Below the pieces are notes generated by a model. That model searched no databases and had not been told where the DNA came from. It saw only the letters and a list, made by a program, of their open reading frames with translations. The position numbers and the translations under genes are program-made. From Hydractinia symbiolongicarpus (lineage: Eukaryota; Cnidaria; Hydrozoa; Anthoathecata; Hydractiniidae): a stretch of 60,000 nt of DNA. Location of the stretch: contig NC_079878.1 in NCBI RefSeq assembly GCF_029227915.1, forward strand, positions 14,448,001-14,508,000, given 5' to 3'. Below, one piece after another: positions 17,761 to 29,769 of this stretch. How positions within the stretch are numbered: position 1 is the first letter of the stretch; every line of letters starts with the position of its first letter.

Positions 17761-20220
17761 TGATTTTTTTGCCGAATTTAAAAATAAAGTTTGGAAAAGG
17801 CTTTGTATGAGTACGATTCTATTCTATTCTCGTACAATTTTAATAAATAAGTTTCTAATGTTGACTGGCTGACATGTACCTTTCTTTACACGTGACAAAG
17901 CAAAGTGGACTTTAACTGTATCTTGACATACCTGGTTATATCCCCTCAACTAGTCGATATGGCCCGTGGAAAAATCCACTTAGGCATAAAACTCAGCAAC
18001 AAAGATCCGTTATTTAAATTTGAATGACGTCAGCAATATTTTTTTACAATTTTTTTTAGCTTTGTGAAACTTGAAACGCTGATCAAATATATGTATAGGA
18101 TCGCGCGCCTTTGGTCATCGGTTAAGGAAGTATTAGGTAAGGGTAAGTCCAAAGTAAGTCCTAGTCACACACGCGCATGAAATCACGTAAGTTATTTCCA
18201 CACGTTTCCAAGTTATTTAGCCTTAAATTTAAAAGTGGAATGCAATGGCTTCAATATACACTTTCCTTTGACGTCAATGTTGTTTTAAAGTCAAAATTTG
18301 GTAAATTACAGAACAGTTTTATAGACTTTTTTGAAGAAAATTATGAAAAATATATTCAACTTTGCAAACGTCACAGACAGACAGACGGAAGCTTCGTATT
18401 ATTACAAGAGACTAGAAAACCTCGAAAATCAAGCGAAACGCATCATATTTAAGATCTTTGTCTGCAAGTTTTTAACTGTATTCACGGAAACGTATGTAAA
18501 AACTTCCAAAATTATTTCGAGATAATGGCAAATAACACAAGAAATAAAAATCACTTGATAGGAATTCCAAAAATATAGCTAGAATTAAGTCGAAAGAGTT
18601 TTTTTTATGATTTAGGATCATTCAATAAAGTTCCGATAAAAATCCGTTGCACCCCCCCTGGGTAACTGGCCTATTTGGTCCCCTACTTAAAGTATTCAAA
18701 ATTCACCAAATCCGCATCAAAAAAGTGAAAATATTGACAGGCTTGTTATATATATCATTCTTCTGGTTTTCTCATACAGATATTAAATTTGAGTGTCTGT
18801 TGTAATAGACTTCACCAAGCAGTTTATTTGGTGAATAAAATCGGAAAATAAATCCGTTCCCACTCTTGTTAACCTCGTTCAATTTGTTTTGGCAGTTTTC
18901 TCTAGACTTGTGAAAGTCTGTGCCGCCCATACCAGCTTTAAACACGCACAATCTTTTTTTTTTTTTTTTGCATTTTGAAGTTGAAGAAATTATTTCTGTA
19001 TACGCAAGGATGGTAAATAATTAATACATTTAGTTCAGTTAAAGTCATTGTAGGCATTTTAAAAAGTTTTCTTCACAACTGCAACATACTTGAACATCCA
19101 CATTTTTTATGGCACCTAAAAAAAGATTGAATCATTCCAAACAAAATATTTCACTGCTTCTGTAAAGCATGACTTTAATATCTAACTTCTGTTGCATGCC
19201 AACACAGGCACTTTCATTTCTGACTCTAACCACATCCCTAACAGCATCACTACGTTCAATAGATTTCTGGAAAACAAGTGATTCAATCAAACACACTGAA
19301 AATAACGTCCACCCTATAAAGTCTGTGTACGTCATAATTAACGAATACAGATACAATCACAATTTTTTTGTACCGTCAATAATATTGAACCTTTTCCACG
19401 GTATGCGGTTATACTAAGGAATTCTTTATTCTTCGCCCATCTATTGAGATTTTTTTATCTTTAACGATATTACGAAATTCTTCTCACAAAGACAGTGTTT
19501 CTATATATCCAATGATGATAACAGCGTTCGCTTGCTACGTTCGTTTACATTTAATGTTTCAGGCTCTTGTTGACTTCGTTTAATGTGATTTGTAGGTGTA
19601 TTCGTAAGGTAACGTTTCTTATGATAATAAACGTTGCCACTAGAGGAGCTCAATTATTCCTGTAAACTATTTTAACGTTTATAACTACATTTAATCGCTT
19701 TCACTTTCAGGGGCGCATGCAGTGTATGTCAGCGCCGTCACGCGACTGACATTAAGGTACTGTGATACTACAGGCCCTGCGACCGTTGACCTTTATTTTA
19801 CGAACTTTCCTCTTCTGTGACTGATTTGATAGATACGGCAAAAAGCGACTGACATCCTAAGAATTTTTATGCAAATTGATTGGCTTGCCGGCCGAAATAA
19901 CGTGTTTTGATTGGTTTACAAAAAACTGACGACTTTGACCCATATTTACGGAATTCGAATTGTGATCCAGCCTGTATTTTCTTATAATTATTAAAGCTTT
20001 CATAAACCGATACCGTGTAATTAAGATTTCGGACCAAACAAAAGCAATTAAATGAGCCTTTTCAGACTAAATGAATCAAAGGCTTTTCAAACCAAATAAA
20101 AGCATGCAGGACATTATAATGGGTAATCAGGGTGTTTTGTTTATCTTTTCGAGAAAGCATGACGACTTACGACATGTTTGACCGAATACGTGCTGAAATG
20201 AGAAGTAATAATTTTTTGTG
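17761..20220. other. Non-coding stretch with one possible small membrane ORF
   Basis: Between the DIRS-like remnant and the next transposon. It includes a poly-T tract near 18,955 and the short ORF at 19,333-19,132 listed separately. The overlapping open frames at 18177-18525 show no family motif. Confidence 0.45.
19132..19335 (-). CDS. Unrecognised small ORF with one hydrophobic segment
   Basis: An ATG-initiated 67-codon frame starting MTYTDFIGWTLFSVCLIESL, followed by a charged stretch (SIERSDAVRDVVRVRNE). The first 20 residues could form a membrane segment or signal anchor. I do not recognise a family. No splice sites or neighbours support it, and the opposite strand is also open here, so it may be chance. 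Confidence 0.15.
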   Translation of the reverse strand: MTYTDFIGWTLFSVCLIESLVFQKSIERSDAVRDVVRVRNESACVGMQQKLDIKVMLYRSSEIFCLE

Positions 20221-21093
20221 TACCGTAATTATTCTAATTTAACGCTGCAGAAAAAAATGGCCAAAAGTTTGTAATTTATCGCTTCTAATTATTAACGCGG
20301 GTCGTAAATTTGGCGTGTTTTATTTTCCTCTAATTTAACACGGATCGTATTTTTTCTTAAAAAAAAAAACAAGCAGTGGTTAAGATTAAATGAACATATA
20401 TATTTCGATATATTATGATACTGAGATCAAGCAGAGGGATCATCATTTTCGTCTTCGTTCATGTCAAGCTCGTCATGTGCTTTTTCCATACATTTTTGGT
20501 AAAATGCTCCATTGCGGATCTTCACTGGATCTGAGGAAGTAATACCACACACTTTAAATGATCGTTTCACCATTTCCTTGTCCTGAGCCAGGTAGTCATA
20601 TCCGCCTTTATCCACCCAATCATCTGCTGGCGAGTTGGTACGGGGATTTTGCTGCTACTGCTATTTCCATCAGGGAATCTTTTAACGACGGTTGCAACGT
20701 AATTGACCCAACACTTCCTCAAAATGGACTTAAATGGCTTGTTAAGTCAGACTTCCATTGCCCAGCCTTGTACATATTCAAGTCGACGAATTCAGAGATG
20801 CATTCAAAATTACAAGGCCTTGTTGCGAAAGCTCTTAATGAGTACAAAGCTGCAAGGGAACGTCCAACGAAGGGAAACAAGAAGAAGAAGAAATAGCTTT
20901 GTAAAAAAATTATTTTGAAAAAAAAAATGCAAAAAAATGTTTCTTATTTTGAACGGATTAGTTTATTTGCCTCTAATTATTAACGCGGGTTGACCATGCT
21001 CAAAAGTTTATAATTTATCGCTTCTAATTATTTTTCGCGGGGTGGTTAAAATAATTATTTTTACCGGCGCGTTATATTACAATAATTACGGTA
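20221..21093. mobile_element. Non-autonomous Tigger/pogo-type element carrying a transposase tail
   Basis: The ends are inverted: 25 bp beginning TACCGTAATTATTCTAA at the left match the complement of the right end at 23 of 25 positions. If the terminal TA pairs are target duplications, the element proper is 20223-21091. The subterminal regions also share direct repeats (TCTAATTATTAACGCGGGT and a TTTATCGCTTCTAATTA block). Inside is the C-terminal part of a Tigger-like transposase on the minus strand. Confidence 0.75.
20427..20790 (-). pseudogene. Tigger/pogo-like transposase C-terminal fragment
   Basis: Minus-strand reading gives KPFKSILRKCWVNYVATVVK in one frame. After a shift near 20,630 it continues DYLAQDKEMVKRSFKVCGIT and an acidic tail to a TGA. 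The K-P-F-K block and the S-F-x-x-C-G-I block are the usual end of DDE_1 (Tigger/jerky-type) transposases. The catalytic domain is missing. Confidence 0.72.
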
Positions 21094-21289
21094 TGCAAGG
21101 AATCTATGAGAAATTATTAAAAAAAATCAAATCTTTGTGCCAAAAAGATCCTTACAAACAAAACATAAACGATGGTACAATATCTCGAAAATGCAGAGGT
21201 TTATTTTCCAAAGTTATTGTGGAGGGAAGACGAAGTTCTGCAATTGCTTTGTGGTGAGATAATGCTTTTATTGTTATCTTAAACACTTA

Positions 21290-22387
21290 CAGTCGGCGCT
21301 TTTTACCACGACTACCCGTTATTTCGAACTTTCCTTATCTTGACCTATTTTCACGGTCCCTTAGGTACATTTTATAACGTTATCCCGACCTTTTAAATAA
21401 TTTTTCGACTTTCATTAAACAAAAAAATTCGATCAGGAAAATTTCGAATGTCTGGGATAAATCATATGCTCGAGGTAAAAACTTTAGTTGAAAAATGCAA
21501 AGCTCTAAAGGAGTTTGAAAAGGAAGGTGTGACACATAAAGATGTGGCTGCCAAGTTAGGTGTATCAAGGAACACCATATCTACATGGATAAAAAATAAG
21601 GATATGTATTTTTTCTAATAAACGACGAAAAATAAGAGCAGGCGCCAACAAAGATATTAATGCTGTAATTAAAAGGGGTTTATTTCTAAAGTAAGCCAAA
21701 ATTTTCTGATTAATGGGAATATGATAAAAGAAAAAACATTGAGCTATACAAAAAAACTCGGTGTTTCTGCTGATTTTAGTGCATCAGATGGATGGTTGCA
21801 CAAATAGAAAAAGATCTGAATTTTATTTATTCAAATGCATAATTTATTTTTCAATACTTCTACACACTGTTTAGTACCAGTAAAAACAAACTTACACGGT
21901 GCCAGAATGCCATCGCCATCTCCCAAACTAACAGGTCTACTTGTTATAGTTACTGCACAGCAACCCATTTCATCTGCTCTAAGAAAATCAGAAATGGTCA
22001 TTTAAAATTGAGGTTGATGCTGCCATAGAAACATTAAGAACTTTATCTCTTTTTAGCGGCAACGGCAACGACATGCGCCCATTATTACAGCGTTTAAAAT
22101 CCTTTGTAAATAAGGAAAGAAAATCTGCTAAATAGCAAATTAGCATTTTGAATTTTTTCAAATGATTAAGACATATAGCATGAGAATAGTAATAATTGAT
22201 TCTTCTGATTAATAGTCCATCCCTGACCAGGTTCAAAAATTTAAATCATTTTTCTAATGTGTGCATCATATTTACAAACTTTCCTTCTCTCGACCTTTTA
22301 CACGATCGACGCTCCTTATCTCGACTATCCACTTTCTCGAACTTTTTCACTAGGCCCTTGGAAAGTCAAGATAACAAGCGTAGACTG
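21290..22387 (+). mobile_element. Internally deleted Tigger transposon
   Basis: Flanked by TA at 21288-21289 and 22388-22389. The ends start CAGTC with an imperfect inverted repeat (left CAGTCGGCGCTTTTTACC, right CAGTCTACGCTTGTTATC as read inward). Pogo/Tigger elements insert at TA and have CAGT-type ends. It carries an N-terminal DNA-binding ORF, remnants of the second HTH (KKLGVSADFSASDGWLHK near 21,750) and a short C-terminal fragment (22010-22134). The DDE domain is deleted. Confidence 0.8.
21448..21618 (+). pseudogene. Tigger transposase N-terminus: CENP-B-type HTH
   Basis: A 56-codon ATG-started frame containing KDVAAKLGVSRNTISTWIKN, the classic CENP-B/pogo N-terminal helix-turn-helix (residues about 15-50). 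A TAA then ends it. The homologous coding continues in shifted frames (RAGANKDINAVIKRG at about 21,635-21,680). It could bind DNA as a stub but cannot transpose by itself. Confidence 0.78.
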
Positions 22388-22422
22388 TATATTAAATAAA
22401 TTATTTAATAGGCCAGTCACCG

Positions 22423-23530
22423 TTTAAATTTAGCAGTTGGGAAATCTTGCACAATCAGCTTAGTTGCTCTTGTGATGGCTAAAAAAACAAATTTTCTATT
22501 TCTTTAACTATTCTTAAAAAGACGGCAATGCCGTATGATTAACATAGATAAATATAGTCCGACTTTTAAAAAAACTGAATTAAAGGATGTTTGCCGTACT
22601 CGATGGGTTGAACGAATTGCTGGTTTGAATCTCCTTCAAGGGTTATATGTGTCTATTTCTATTACTTTAGAAGAGATGAAATTAAATTTAAATCGAGAGT
22701 TCAATTATGACACATTAAAACCAGCTGTTGTTTTTTTTTACCAAATGGCAAATTTTGAATTTCTTGTCATCCTGGTGATTACAAGGAACTTATTTGAAAT
22801 AACACTTCCAGTTCCTCAATTGCTACAAAATAAAACAACTGATGTTATGGACAGCATAGAGCTTATTCAGACATTAAAAAATGTTCTCCTTCAAACAGAA
22901 ATAATGTGGAACATTTTGATGATATGAGGAGGCTCTTTCTTTTTGTGAAAAAGTAGAAGTTGTAGAGGAGGAGAAGAGGACTGTTGGAAGGCAAACCACA
23001 AGATATAATCATCCTTCTTTTCCAACTTCTAATTACTATAAAAAATCAGTTTCTAATCCTCTTTTAGACCATATAAATAGTTCAACCGTTTTTTTTAAAT
23101 GTTGATAATGGCCTATGCATTGTTCCAACAAAAATAGTTTCTTTGATTTTTGGTGGTAAAACAAACTGGAAGGAAATATTCAAGTCTTTTGTGTCTTTCT
23201 ATGAAGATGACCTTCCCAATATACTTGGGTTTAATGCCGAATTAGAAATTTGGGAGAAATATTGGATTTTTAAAGGAAATAGATCCCAAACTATTGGTCA
23301 AACGTTGAAATCTATCAATCTAAATGTATTTGTTAATTTGCACGAGGCCCTAAGAATTTTAGCCACTATTCCTGTCATCACATATAAATGTGAGCGCTCT
23401 TTCTCCGTTATGAGAAAATTATACACGCACTACAATGGTATCTAAACGCCTCAACGGACTAGCGCTTATGTGTATTCATAATGCTTATAGCGCCCCCCAA
23501 TGACCCCCAGCTGCTCTGGGCGCAGCAAAT
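22423..23530 (+). pseudogene. hAT transposase remnant (ZMYM1-type)
   Basis: Plus-strand pieces in order: LNLAVGKSC (22,423 on), LKDVCRTRWVERIAGLNLLQ within the open stretch 22535-22927, then a second open stretch 23143-23445 ending in CERSFSVMRKL, and after a one-base shift TTMVSKRLNGLALMCIHN. The C-E-R-x-F-S dimerisation block and the C-R-T-R-W-V-E-R block identify a hAT transposase of the group related to ZMYM1. Several frameshifts and stops make it non-functional. It starts directly next to the Tigger element. Confidence 0.8.
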
Positions 23531-24522
23531 TGCTGTGCTTTTTTTTTTGCTTTGCAGAAAATGTGACTGGCATTTTGAAAATGTTGGATCCACCCCTGAC
23601 TTTACGGGCTTCAGAAAGTTCTATTCCAAATAATTTGTTTTCTGTGGAACATTCTAGTATCCTTTAAAATGCACAGATTGCCAGACTCCATTATTCTTGA
23701 ACTTTCTGTATTTTACTATTCTATTTTCTAAAAAACTGTAAACATATATACACTAACTGAATTTACTTTTTTTAAAAAAATAACATCAATTAAAAAACTC
23801 ACAAAAGCGAAAACTATTTACCTAAAGTATAAACCAGTCAAATCATGCTTTTTTCTAGCGAAAGTATACAAATTTGAGTGATTTATTACGTGAAAAACAT
23901 TCGATTTTATGTACAGCTTCAGTTATGCTGACAAATAACTTACTAACTAACCTAATAGCTAGAAAGTAAATAAACTTAATAACTGAAAGAAATCTATTTC
24001 TTTACAAATTAGAACACGTTTGCACCGTTTGTTTAAGCAGAAAGTGGCACATTGTGAAGTTGAATTTACATTCTTTTCAGAGGAGGCTAAGTAAATGCTT
24101 TCCTTTTAAGGACAGAATACCCAAATCATTACGCTTCGGACTTATTTACTGTTATAAGTGTTGGGCTGCAACGCCACTTATAATAGCAAAACAAAGCGTC
24201 ATTTTGAAGTCCGTATGTCTGAGCATTTAGGTATTTCTGCACTTACAGGTAAACGCGTTAAACTTGGTCCCCAGGCCAGTGCCGTTCTCGAACATTTGAT
24301 GTTTTGTAATTTCACAATTTCTCAGTACTTACTCTGATAGAGAGTTTATTAATTGAGCGTGACCGTTCTATTTTAATAAATAACACGGTTAATTCTATGC
24401 CTTTAGTATTATGTTGATAGTTCTATGGTCACAATTTTATTCTTATTGTTATATTTAGTATTTAAGCACGATCGTATAAATTAGAATGAGTATGAACATG
24501 CCGACCTGGATGTTGGCAAAGC

Positions 24523-24744
24523 TTACTGAGGAATGGATAGATTTTGTTGTTTTTTCTTTCTTAATATCTCTGAAAACTGCTCCACCAAGTGACACAGTAG
24601 ATTCAGGTCATGGTTGTATACGTGTTTAACTTTTTTAGATGTGTTGCACAATAACAAACTTGTGCTTTGAGAGATCAGCAGAACTCCACAAGAAATTTCA
24701 TCTTCATCAATTGAGTTTCTTACCTTTTCAGTAGCTTGAAACAT
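24523..24744 (-). CDS. Unrecognised 73-codon ORF
   Basis: ATG-initiated; reads MFQATEKVRNSIDEDEISCG, then LLISQSTSLLLCNTSKKV and an amphipathic C-terminus rich in Leu and Lys. Codon use looks plausible for coding, but no family is recognised. A possible donor (AAG|GTAAGA) lies after codon 7, so the frame might be partly intronic. It may be an isolated exon or chance. Confidence 0.2.
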   Translation of the reverse strand: MFQATEKVRNSIDEDEISCGVLLISQSTSLLLCNTSKKVKHVYNHDLNLLCHLVEQFSEILRKKKQQNLSIPQ

Positions 24745-25667
24745 TTATAATATAGGACGCTATAGTTCTCAATGGTTATAGACATATTAAAAATTGAGGC
24801 TAAATGAACACTGATCATTAGGGCAATATATGTCAATTTCATGCAAGGTGTATACTGCTAGCACGTCTTGCCTTATTGAGGTCTATCTTGTTGATTTCAG
24901 TTAGCACTTTCGTATTGTTCAGAGGTGAAGAAAACTTTTTAGGATTAATAAAGTAATAAAGTAAACTCTCGATAGCTTTTTATGTTTTTTTGGGGATATT
25001 TTAATTTTATCTTCAATGGTACTAGTGTTCTAAGAAGAGTTAGCAATAATATCGTTGTTATGGATAAGTTTATCGTTAATTGTCATTGAACTAGGGTTAG
25101 TCTTTTTGTCATTCTTGGAGGGGAATTATTGACCTTATTCCTTAAGTTTGATTGAGGTTCCTAAGAAAAATGTTTGTAGTACAAAGATTTGGTTCTGTTG
25201 TATAGTGTTACAATGACATTCCTGTATTGTTTATATTGTTGGTGAAGAGCTTCTTTGTAAATCGGGTTTTTGAATTTGAGATATCTGTTTTTCTGTTCTG
25301 AAATTTTGGCCAAATATCACAATAAATTTTCTGATAAACTAGGTTCTAATAAAAACAAAACAACCTATTTTTCCTGGGGCATTTTTCTTTGTTGATGAGG
25401 TTAATTTTGTATACGCATTTTATAATTTCTAAAATATTTTATATATCTAAAATAATTTCTAAAATTATGCCGCTTAAGATTGCTCTCCACGGAAAGTGAC
25501 AGGTTCAAAGTTTAACTCGCAGAAGGTCTGTTGCGAAGAAAAAAAAAGATGGCCTTCCCTGAGGTGCAGATGAAACACTAAATGGGTCGAAATTTGGATG
25601 CTGTGAAGGATATGTGAATAATGAAGACTAGTATGGTGGACGACTTGGAGCATGTTCTCAGGTTGAA

Positions 25668-25763
25668 TTTCTCTTGGTGGCTATCTTGGTGGTGGCTATC
25701 TTGGTGGTGGCTATCTTGGTGGTGGCTATCTTGGTGGTGGCTATCTTGGTGGTGGCTATCTTC
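25668..25763. repeat. 15-bp minisatellite
   Basis: About six copies of TGGTGGCTATCTTGG. Fifteen is a multiple of three, so both strands stay open: plus reads repeated SWWWL, minus repeated SHHQD. The minus frame 25578-25817 starts with ATG and gives a basic, His/Gln/Asp-repeat peptide. No splice or family evidence shows that either is translated. Confidence 0.9.
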
Positions 25764-28106
25764 TTGTTTAGAGTACATTTTCTTTAGCCTTATCCATTTA
25801 TTTTTTGTCTGATGCATTTATGTCGTTTTTTCGTAGGTCATTTATGACTAGATAAATCTTTTTTGAAGATTTCGTGATTGATCTATCTTCAAGTCGTTTT
25901 ATTGTTCTGAGGTTTTGTAAAAAATCGTTATTGAATTCATGTTGTATTTTTTACTGACTTTATCTGCTGCAGGACTAAGCTTTCTTTGAAGAAATCAAAA
26001 TTTAGTTTCTCTCATACAAAAGCTGTGTCAGAGCAAATCCCTAAATATACAATCCATTAATAAAACACAAAATAATTGTTCAGAGCAAACTCCGAATTAC
26101 AATCAACCAATGAGTACAAAGCTAGCGTGGTCACACCTTACCCTCTTAAAAGTTACGAGAATTAATTTTTCTCAAAAATGTCCACGTCAATGAAGAATAA
26201 TAGAAATAACCAATCAAAAAGCGGTGTCAGGACCAAAGGAAATTGGTTTGCGACCCAGCGTATTTTTTTCTAACTTAACTATTTCGATTTACCTGGTTGT
26301 AAGGAAAATTATGCTCCTCGGTCATTTTAACTGCCCTATGAACAAAACAGGTAAAACGTTTAAGGTTTAAGAACTAATTGTTCTTTTAAAACTTAAAAAT
26401 CACGTGACTGGCATTGGTCATACATACGAAAATAAATTCAATAGACTTCAAAATGATGATAAACCTGAGTGAATAAAGTCAGTTAACTCGTGCTCGGCGC
26501 CAATATTAACTTATAATTGTAAACGGATTCCTTCGCGTACACGAATAGCATCGTGATGGAATTTAGTGACTGCCTCTATCCAAAATGATTTTCTAAAAAT
26601 ACTAATGCGATAATAATGCTTCGTGTACCCTTCCGTAAATATTGTTTAATCCGCTGCTCCTCCATTCATCTTGAACAACATCCACTACGCCTTTCATGTC
26701 CCTTCCATCTTGTTAGTCAAGTCATTTTATTAAAGTAGAAACGTCACATTGCAGTTGTTACGTTGCAGAAAATACAGGATAACAGTCCAGTGTGTGTGAA
26801 GTCACTTCACTTAAAATATGTTTTCCAAAGACATACACACATTAATAGAAATAAAGAACATTTTCTTACGCACGCAGTGTAATGCTGTAAATATAAGCAT
26901 GCGGCACATATCAATGAAGAAAAGGTGTAAAAAGATTATTCAACGATAACGTGGTGCTTTATACATTGACGCAACACTGTGATATTAGATAAAACGTTCA
27001 ACGTTGTGAACGTGTCAGCAAAAGGATATGCAGAAAGCATTAGCGTCATAAGTAATATAGCTGGCTATTCGTTTTTAATTGATCTTCAGGTAGGTTTCTT
27101 TAGCCTCTTTTTTATACTTTAGCTAATAATTACTAAAAACAAAGAGAACATAATTGTTAGTTATTATTGGATTGGGTAGAAAAATAGGATATCTTTTATA
27201 TGGATTAAAACACACAACTGAAATAAGAAAGAGATTAACCTATAAAGGCATCATATAATTTGATGGTAAAAATGAACATCAAGTAGTGAACCAAGGTATG
27301 TTTATATATATTTAAATTGTAAGAAGTCATTGTTACTTGAATAGTCTTTCTTAGTTAGGCGTGTTGTCTTAAAAGTTTCTTCGCGACATGCTAAAAAAAC
27401 AGTTTTTTTAAAAAAAATTCTTTTTTTTAAAAAAAATTTCTTATTAAACTTTTTTTTTTGTGGAAAAAAGTTGAAAGGTCCAATACTTTTTACAATATTT
27501 TTGAAAGATGAAAATTCTTAGTGTTAAGCGCCTAAAATATTTCTTTTGCCCAGAAGAACACCCCTTTAAAGAAGCCATATATGGTAACATATTCTAAAAC
27601 TGGGCTGAACAAGATGACAATAATTTGATAACTTAGTTCCCAGTCTTTCTGGTACTTGCTTTGGCTTTTGACGTTAATTTTTATATTGCTCAAAACAAAA
27701 ACAAAATACGAAAATGTTTTTACCATAACAAACTACATTTAGTTGACTTTTGAGAGTATTTCACAAAATTAATAAAGATTCTTTCGGAGTTATTATTTAC
27801 ATCATTACGAATTCCCGAAATTTTGATTTGAATAGTTCTTTGTGGAAAAAAAGTTTGTGTTATTAATTATTAGCTTTTTACCTGAATTGTTCAACCATGC
27901 TTTAAATGTCATTGTATTTTTAACAGGTTTAAAATTCTAAATTATTTAACAATTTTTCTAAATTATTTAACAAATATTTAAGGCTCTAATCGGGCTATAT
28001 TTTTTAAAACATTACGAGGCCTATAAAGAAAGTGCGTACTATGAATGAGGAATGCTGATTATCTGTTCCGCGTGACAGCACGCGCTGACCTTTTTTTAGC
28101 GTTTAA

Positions 28107-28148
28107 TTTCATCCTCAAATCAGTGCATTTCATCCTCAAATCAGTGCA
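28107..28148. repeat. 21-bp tandem duplication
   Basis: Two perfect adjacent copies of TTTCATCCTCAAATCAGTGC plus A. It looks recent, as there are no mismatches. Confidence 0.9.
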
Positions 28149-29394
28149 TTTACTCAAGTTTCCGTAATTTAAAAAACCTTATGAAATGTCTGCACAACAG
28201 TCATGCAGAGAGCGCACAGTTTCAGAACCCAGCCATGTTTTTGTTTTATGCAATAAATGGAACCCCTCTCAAAAAGTCATCGTCAATAAGTTACTTGGGG
28301 GCAGTTCCTTTCAATCTATTATGTTAATACGAATGGTTTGACTGAAAACACTGAATTAGGCCAAAATTCGGCTTTTTAAAGGAGATGTTTTTTCCTTCGA
28401 AAGAATGCGCAAATTTTAAAACATGTTTTATTTGTTTTACCGGTTATTTAAACAATAAGTAATTACAAAGATTGAATGATTTTATAAAGTTAGTAAAGCT
28501 ATTGCAGTGCACTTTTAAGTTTGAGGCAAAATAACTTGGAAACGAATGGAAATAACTGACGTCATCTCTTGGGACCAAATTAGGACTATTTTTTTAAAGC
28601 TGTGTCCACCATTCGTTTCGAACATTTAAACCTCAATATATCTTCAATCGTTCGTCAAAAACACATGACCCTATACATTTTCCTAATCAGCGTTTCAAGC
28701 TCTATACATTGGAGGGCACGGCTAAACAAATATTTTAAAACTTTTTTCCGACTGGATGAAAACTTCTAAAACAACCTATACTATTCCATTGTTCTACTTC
28801 ATAAGTGAATTTCTCCACGGGTTTATCAACTAGTTGCTATTAATTCACCGCAAGATTCACTAAAGTAGACTCTTGTATCTGCTTGTATTCTATTTGTTTT
28901 TAAAAGAAATGGTACCGCCACTAGCTGATGCTCATCTGTTGTGCCCCAATTTGTAATAATTGCCCCAATTTATAATACCTGCACCAATTTGTAATAAACT
29001 TTGCCTCAATTTGTAATACCTGCCCCAATTTGTAATACCTGGCTCAATTTGTAATAACACCTGCCCCAATTTGTAATACTTGCCCCAATTTGTAATAACA
29101 CCTTGTCCCAATTTTTAGTAACTCAAGGCTGCTCCAATTTGTAATAACATTACTTTCCCGCAGTTTTTGACAGGACACACTATCTGCCAAGAATGTTTTA
29201 TTAATGTAGCGCACGTGCTGTCAAGGGTATTATAACGGAAAAATGGTTAAAAGAACAAACAGAAGTTTTTCAAAAAAATGAACAAATACCAAAATATAAA
29301 CAAAAGTAAAAATGTTCGATCAATTTTGGCCATATGATAAGCAAGATTGCGTACCATCCATACGCTAAGGCTACAACGCCAACGCGGCTTGATT

Positions 29395-29769
29395 CTATCT
29401 TATCAATTTACCTGGTTTGTATTTCTGTGGCCGGTTGGGGTAGTTCGATAGAACTTGTTTTAAATGCAGGTAAAAGTGGTAGAAGATGCAGTGGTATTGT
29501 GAAATACCACTGCATCTTCTACCACTGACACCAATCAAATGTTTCGCTCTGACTGTCATTGAAGGTGGTATTTGATTTTTAACCATCTCTAAATAAATTT
29601 TTGGAGCCTTTTTGCAATCATCTTCCTCATCAACCAATCCATTTTCATCGAACACCTCTTTGCCAACATCTCGCTCATCAACCAATCCATTTTCGTCGAA
29701 CATCTCTTCGCTACCATCTCCCTCATTAACCAATCCATTTTCATCAAACACCTCTCCAGAACACTTCTG
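29395..29769 (-). CDS. Exon with three 16-residue acidic repeats, function unknown
   Basis: After an AG acceptor (polypyrimidine then CAG, near 29,770) the frame reads three 48-nt repeats around FDENGLV followed by acidic spacers, then KAPKIYLEMVKNQIPPSMTV. It runs on through the hairpin at 29475-29526 to a stop at about 29,395. Being inside the iteron-ended element, it may be part of that element's gene. An ATG at 29796 would bypass the acceptor. I do not recognise the family. Confidence 0.35.
   Translation of the reverse strand, partial: QKCSGEVFDENGLVNEGDGSEEMFDENGLVDERDVGKEVFDENGLVDEEDDCKKAPKIYLEMVKNQIPPSMTVRAKHLIGVSGRRCSGISQYHCIFYHFYLHLKQVLSNYPNRPQKYKPGKLIR
29475..29526. repeat. Perfect 24-bp hairpin, 4-nt loop
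   Basis: Arms 29475-29498 and 29503-29526 (AGTGGTAGAAGATGCAGTGG and on) are exactly complementary around GTGA. It lies within the acidic-repeat exon's frame. Confidence 0.93.

Larger units (their letters stand above)
23561..28938. other. Long gene-poor stretch
   Basis: No gene recognised. It contains the unassigned ORF at 24523-24744, the 15-bp minisatellite at 25.7 kb, a 21-bp direct duplication at 28,107-28,148 and a segment near 26,385-26,438 that recurs upstream of the gremlin-like gene. The rest is AT-rich with long A/T runs (for example 27,390-27,460). Confidence 0.5.

Noticed and set aside
20558-20896. 112-codon plus-strand frame ending in poly-Lys
   Set aside because: It lies antisense to the Tigger transposase tail, whose conserved words are on the minus strand. 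The Lys run is just an AAG-rich stretch.
25621-25812. Trp-rich SWWWL-repeat frame
   Set aside because: A by-product of the 15-bp minisatellite. No independent sign of a gene.
28936-29150. Regular repeats with variable short spacers, CRISPR-like at first sight
   Set aside because: Eukaryotic context, spacers of only a few bases, units diverged, and an inverted partner array at 30.6 kb. They are transposon iterons.
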